6,836 nt of DNA, taken from contig JAEETG010000139.1 in assembly GCA_016290255.1 (NCBI GenBank), positions 1 through 6,836 on the forward strand. The letters are read 5' to 3'. The translations under genes and the position numbers were made by a program. The stretch is from Clostridia bacterium. Its GTDB lineage: Bacteria > Bacillota > Clostridia > Christensenellales > UBA1242. Positions 5,646 to 6,836 of the stretch are shown here, piece after piece. A model generated the notes under the pieces. It ran no database searches. It saw nothing but the letters and a program-made list of their open reading frames with translations, and was not told the DNA's origin. Every line of letters starts with the position of its first letter. Position 1 is the stretch's first letter.

Positions 5646-6309
5646 CTTTTCTTTCCTTTTCTTTATTTTTCTTTTTGTTTTTTAAAACTAAATATATAAT
5701 TATTCCAATTGTTGCGCTGGTTGCCCCCAAGAAAATCCCCGCGATAACGTCTGTGAAGTAGTGCATGCCAAGAATTATTCTGCTCACGGCCACCAAAACA
5801 ATTGAAATTGAACACAGTGAAGACAAAACTGCTTTGAGCCATGGTTTTAGATATGGTGAAATGATAACAAAGAAAATCACCAAAATAAACAAACATGTTG
5901 CTGTGTTTGAGTGCCCACTTGGAAAACTTGTTGATGACTCATAACCCCACCACAAACTTTGGTCTGGCCTTGGCCTTTTAACAATGAGTTTTATTAGTTC
6001 ATGCAGCACAAATGTTGCAAAAACTGGTAGAACCAAGAACCAAGTTTTTCCTTTAAACTTCCAAACAATTGCCATAATAATCAAAAATGCAATAACAAAA
6101 TAGTAGTGCCCAAGTTCTGTTATGATTGTGAAAAACCAATAAGTGAAGTTTCCTTTTTCTCCACGCACGCCGTATGCCCAATCTGCAATCGATGAATCGA
6201 TTGGAAGAGCAGCGTTTCCATTTGCTAAAACAATTGCCATAATTGTTGCGAATAATATGAAAAACAAACTGGCAACGCAAATGGATGTTATCCAAAATTT
6301 TTTAGACAT
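5503..6309 (-). CDS. PAP2-family membrane phosphatase (phosphatidic acid / polyprenyl-pyrophosphate phosphatase type)
   Basis: An integral membrane PAP2 phosphatase, read as 268 residues, with about six hydrophobic segments. All three catalytic motifs are complete: KX6RP as KLIVKRPRP (107-115), PSGH (130-133, His133) and SRX5HX3D from Ser176 to Asp187 (His183 the nucleophile). Family members dephosphorylate phosphatidate, phosphatidylglycerophosphate or undecaprenyl pyrophosphate on the outer membrane face. Length and motifs fit a BcrC-like carrier-recycling role, but substrate is inferred. The start is ATG at 6309: GGAG lies seven bases upstream, and hydrophobic residues before it to 6411 cover a promoter and terminator. 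From residue 222 the frame runs 143 bases into the histidine-phosphatase gene, giving an implausible Lys/Arg-rich tail. A slippery A_AAA_AAC (5677-5683) would permit a -1 shift ending at TAA 5663-5665 after 215 residues, a more normal length. Confidence 0.9.
   Translation of the reverse strand: MSKKFWITSICVASLFFILFATIMAIVLANGNAALPIDSSIADWAYGVRGEKGNFTYWFFTIITELGHYYFVIAFLIIMAIVWKFKGKTWFLVLPVFATFVLHELIKLIVKRPRPDQSLWWGYESSTSFPSGHSNTATCLFILVIFFVIISPYLKPWLKAVLSSLCSISIVLVAVSRIILGMHYFTDVIAGIFLGATSATIGIIIYLVLKNKKKNKEKERKDENNLCSPREQKKNSRQQTLRQVKLNREKRCKSVCKTFNKNSNKKFH
5677..5683 (-). other. Candidate -1 frameshift heptamer near the 3' end of the PAP2 gene
   Basis: Read on the minus strand, codons 209-211 are TTA AAA AAC, giving the X_XXY_YYZ heptamer A_AAA_AAC in the zero frame. 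A one-base backward slip yields four more residues (QKEK) and the stop TAA at 5663-5665, just before the ribosome site (~5654-5660) of the next gene. The A-runs here are equally a place where a one-base sequencing or replication error would produce the same picture. Confidence 0.4.
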
Positions 6310-6316
6310 ATTTTTT

Positions 6317-6320
6317 CTCC
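6317..6320 (-). promoter_or_regulatory. Ribosome binding site setting the PAP2 start
   Basis: On the minus strand the text reads AAGGAG, then an A-rich spacer of seven bases after GGAG, then ATG (6307-6309). No comparable site precedes the upstream in-frame ATG at 6411. This supports the shorter PAP2 protein. Confidence 0.8.
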
Positions 6321-6340
6321 TTATTTTTTTTCTTAATTTT

Positions 6341-6368
6341 ATAATAACAAAAAAAATAAAAAAAGCAA
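6341..6368 (-). promoter_or_regulatory. Probable promoter of the PAP2 - phosphatase - GNAT operon
   Basis: On the minus strand TATTAT (6341-6346) is preceded by TGT (6347-6349), giving a TGn-extended -10. TTGCTT (6363-6368) is a possible -35 after a 16-base spacer. Transcription would begin near 6334, with a leader of about 25 bases carrying the GGAG site. The boxes are moderate matches in AT-rich sequence, and the -35 overlaps a candidate terminator stem. Confidence 0.45.
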
Positions 6369-6381
6369 AGCAAAAAGCTTT
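6350..6381 (-). terminator. Weak intrinsic terminator for transcripts coming from the right
   Basis: On the minus strand AAAGC and GCTTT (plus-strand 6377-6381 and 6367-6371) form a five-pair stem around TTTTT. This is followed by GC and a long U-rich tract (about 6351-6364) with a single A interruption. The stem is short, so read-through into the PAP2 operon is likely. Confidence 0.4.
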
Positions 6382-6388
6382 ACTATTT

Positions 6389-6603
6389 TTATAACTCCAG
6401 CAAGAGAACATCTCTCAAAAAACTTTCATATTTAATTATTTGTGTAACTTTTTTTGCTCCAAGTTTTTCAAATGAGTGTTGACTTGGGGCGTTGTCTGGG
6501 TGAATGGTAACTAATTGTAAATATAATTTAACTCTAGATATCGCTATTCTGATTATAACATAACAGGCAAAAATTGGCAAGCAAATTGAAGCTCGTGCAA
6601 GAT
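6389..6603 (-). pseudogene. 5'-truncated GNAT acetyltransferase relic
   Basis: The reading frame ending at the TAA at 6389-6391 contains LQLVTIHPDNAPSQHSFEKLGAKK. This resembles the C-terminal GNAT signature, in which an N-x-PS block precedes an EKLGA/EKLGF turn. A further ~20 residues end in VLLLEL. Upstream in the same frame the similarity fades, and the frame meets the stop of the preA-like gene at 6604. There is therefore no room for the N-terminal half, including the acetyl-CoA-binding R/QxxGxG motif. The only in-frame start, TTG at 6580, lacks a convincing ribosome site. I read it as the decayed tail of an acetyltransferase distinct from the intact GNAT gene at 4606-5163. A short expressed peptide cannot be excluded. 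Confidence 0.6.
6552..6580 (-). promoter_or_regulatory. Near-consensus sigma-A promoter inside the GNAT relic
   Basis: On the minus strand TTGCCA (6575-6580, five of six matches to TTGACA) is followed after exactly 17 bases by a perfect TATAAT (6552-6557), itself preceded by TGT (extended -10). The start point would be near 6545. No intact gene begins immediately downstream. The transcript would cross the relic and either stop at the weak terminator near 6350 or read into the PAP2 operon. Confidence 0.6.
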
Positions 6604-6836
6604 TTAGTCTTTCTTAGGTTTTTTTATTTTAATTCCGCTTGAAACAATTGCGTTATTTGGGCAAACCAAAACGCAAAGGTGGCACCCAACACATTTTTTA
6701 GGGTCCAGAATTGGATTTCTGTTTTCATCAAACTTGATTGCTTGGTGCCCGCCGTCTCGGCAAGAGAGGAAACATCTTCCGCAGTGCAGACATTTATTGC
6801 GTTCAAACTTTGGATAAACAATTGTGTTTCTTTCAA
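6604..6836 (-). CDS. preA: C-terminal ferredoxin domain of a PreA-like dihydropyrimidine dehydrogenase subunit (partial)
   Basis: A frame entering from the right edge encodes 76 residues and stops at TAA (6604-6606); its start lies outside the window. It holds a complete two-[4Fe-4S] ferredoxin module. The first cluster motif is CLHCGRCFLSC (Cys15, 18, 21, 25 of the visible part) and the second is CVGCHLCVLVCP (Cys48, 51, 54, 58). RDGGHQAI between them, and the spacing, match the C-terminal domain of PreA, the FMN- and Fe-S-containing subunit of NAD-dependent dihydropyrimidine dehydrogenase, and of related dihydroorotate-dehydrogenase-like proteins. In such enzymes this domain relays electrons between partner subunit and FMN. 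The tail is basic (KIKKPKKD). Any other protein ending in a 2x[4Fe-4S] module is possible, as the FMN barrel is not visible. No strong terminator follows directly. Confidence 0.82.
   Translation of the reverse strand, partial: ERNTIVYPKFERNKCLHCGRCFLSCRDGGHQAIKFDENRNPILDPKKCVGCHLCVLVCPNNAIVSSGIKIKKPKKD

Noticed and set aside
6053..6295. Minus-strand open frames out of frame with PAP2 (also 5663-5896)
   Set aside because: The PAP2 frame holds all three catalytic motifs. These frames have no family features.
6310..6411. N-terminal extension of the PAP2 gene to ATG at 6411
   Set aside because: The segment covers a promoter, a hairpin and the GGAG site for ATG at 6309. The added residues are low-complexity Phe/Lys/Ile from AT-rich DNA.
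6624..6836. Minus-strand open frame at the right edge starting from TTG
   Set aside because: It is a shadow in the wrong frame. The neighbouring frame, stopping at 6604, carries two perfect [4Fe-4S] cysteine motifs.
1..6836. CRISPR array, tRNA or rRNA genes, insertion sequence ends, or TGA-as-Trp recoding
   Set aside because: No spaced direct repeats, cloverleaf or transposase signature was seen. TGA acts as a stop at the ends of two genes, and Trp is TGG throughout.

Overview
The window is very AT-rich and uses the standard genetic code: TGA ends the flippase and the histidine-phosphatase genes, and tryptophan is TGG. A-rich Shine-Dalgarno sites, sigma-A-type promoters with TGn-extended -10 boxes, a glycyl radical enzyme (oxygen-sensitive chemistry) and a PreA-like ferredoxin domain together suggest an anaerobic low-GC Gram-positive bacterium (Bacillota, probably an uncultivated gut-type lineage). 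The taxon is an inference; no rRNA or marker gene is present.

Layout. Bases 1-70 hold the last 22 codons of an unrecognised plus-strand gene. A run of helically phased A-tracts and an intrinsic terminator follow. An AT-rich promoter at 234-263 then drives a compact plus-strand operon of three genes with overlapping ends: a MOP/Wzx-type polysaccharide flippase (294-1865), a divergent glycyl radical enzyme (1862-3844) and its radical-SAM activase (3825-4574). A bidirectional terminator at 4575-4605 separates this from a minus-strand operon, read from 6309 downwards: a PAP2 membrane phosphatase, a degenerate histidine-phosphatase-family protein and a RimJ/RimL-type GNAT acetyltransferase, again with overlapping ends. 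Further right are a 5'-truncated GNAT relic (6389-6603) with a near-consensus promoter inside it, and the 3' end of a preA-like gene running off the right edge.

How the parts may work together. The glycyl radical enzyme and activase are almost certainly a functional pair: the Gly-radical loop, active-site Cys and CX3CX2C cluster motif are all intact. The enzyme has the Cys-x-Glu active-site signature of dehydratase/lyase/decarboxylase-type members, not the Cys-Cys of pyruvate formate-lyase. Its coupling to a lipid-linked-oligosaccharide-type flippase is the most novel feature and suggests, as inference only, radical chemistry on a cell-surface glycan precursor or lipid-linked substrate. The PAP2 protein could recycle a polyprenyl-pyrophosphate carrier, which would fit the same theme from the convergent operon.

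Second-look points are the Trp residues beside both radical residues of the enzyme, the loss of two signature catalytic residues in the histidine-phosphatase-like protein, and the abnormally long PAP2/phosphatase overlap, which a single -1 shift at an A_AAA_AAC heptamer would resolve exactly.
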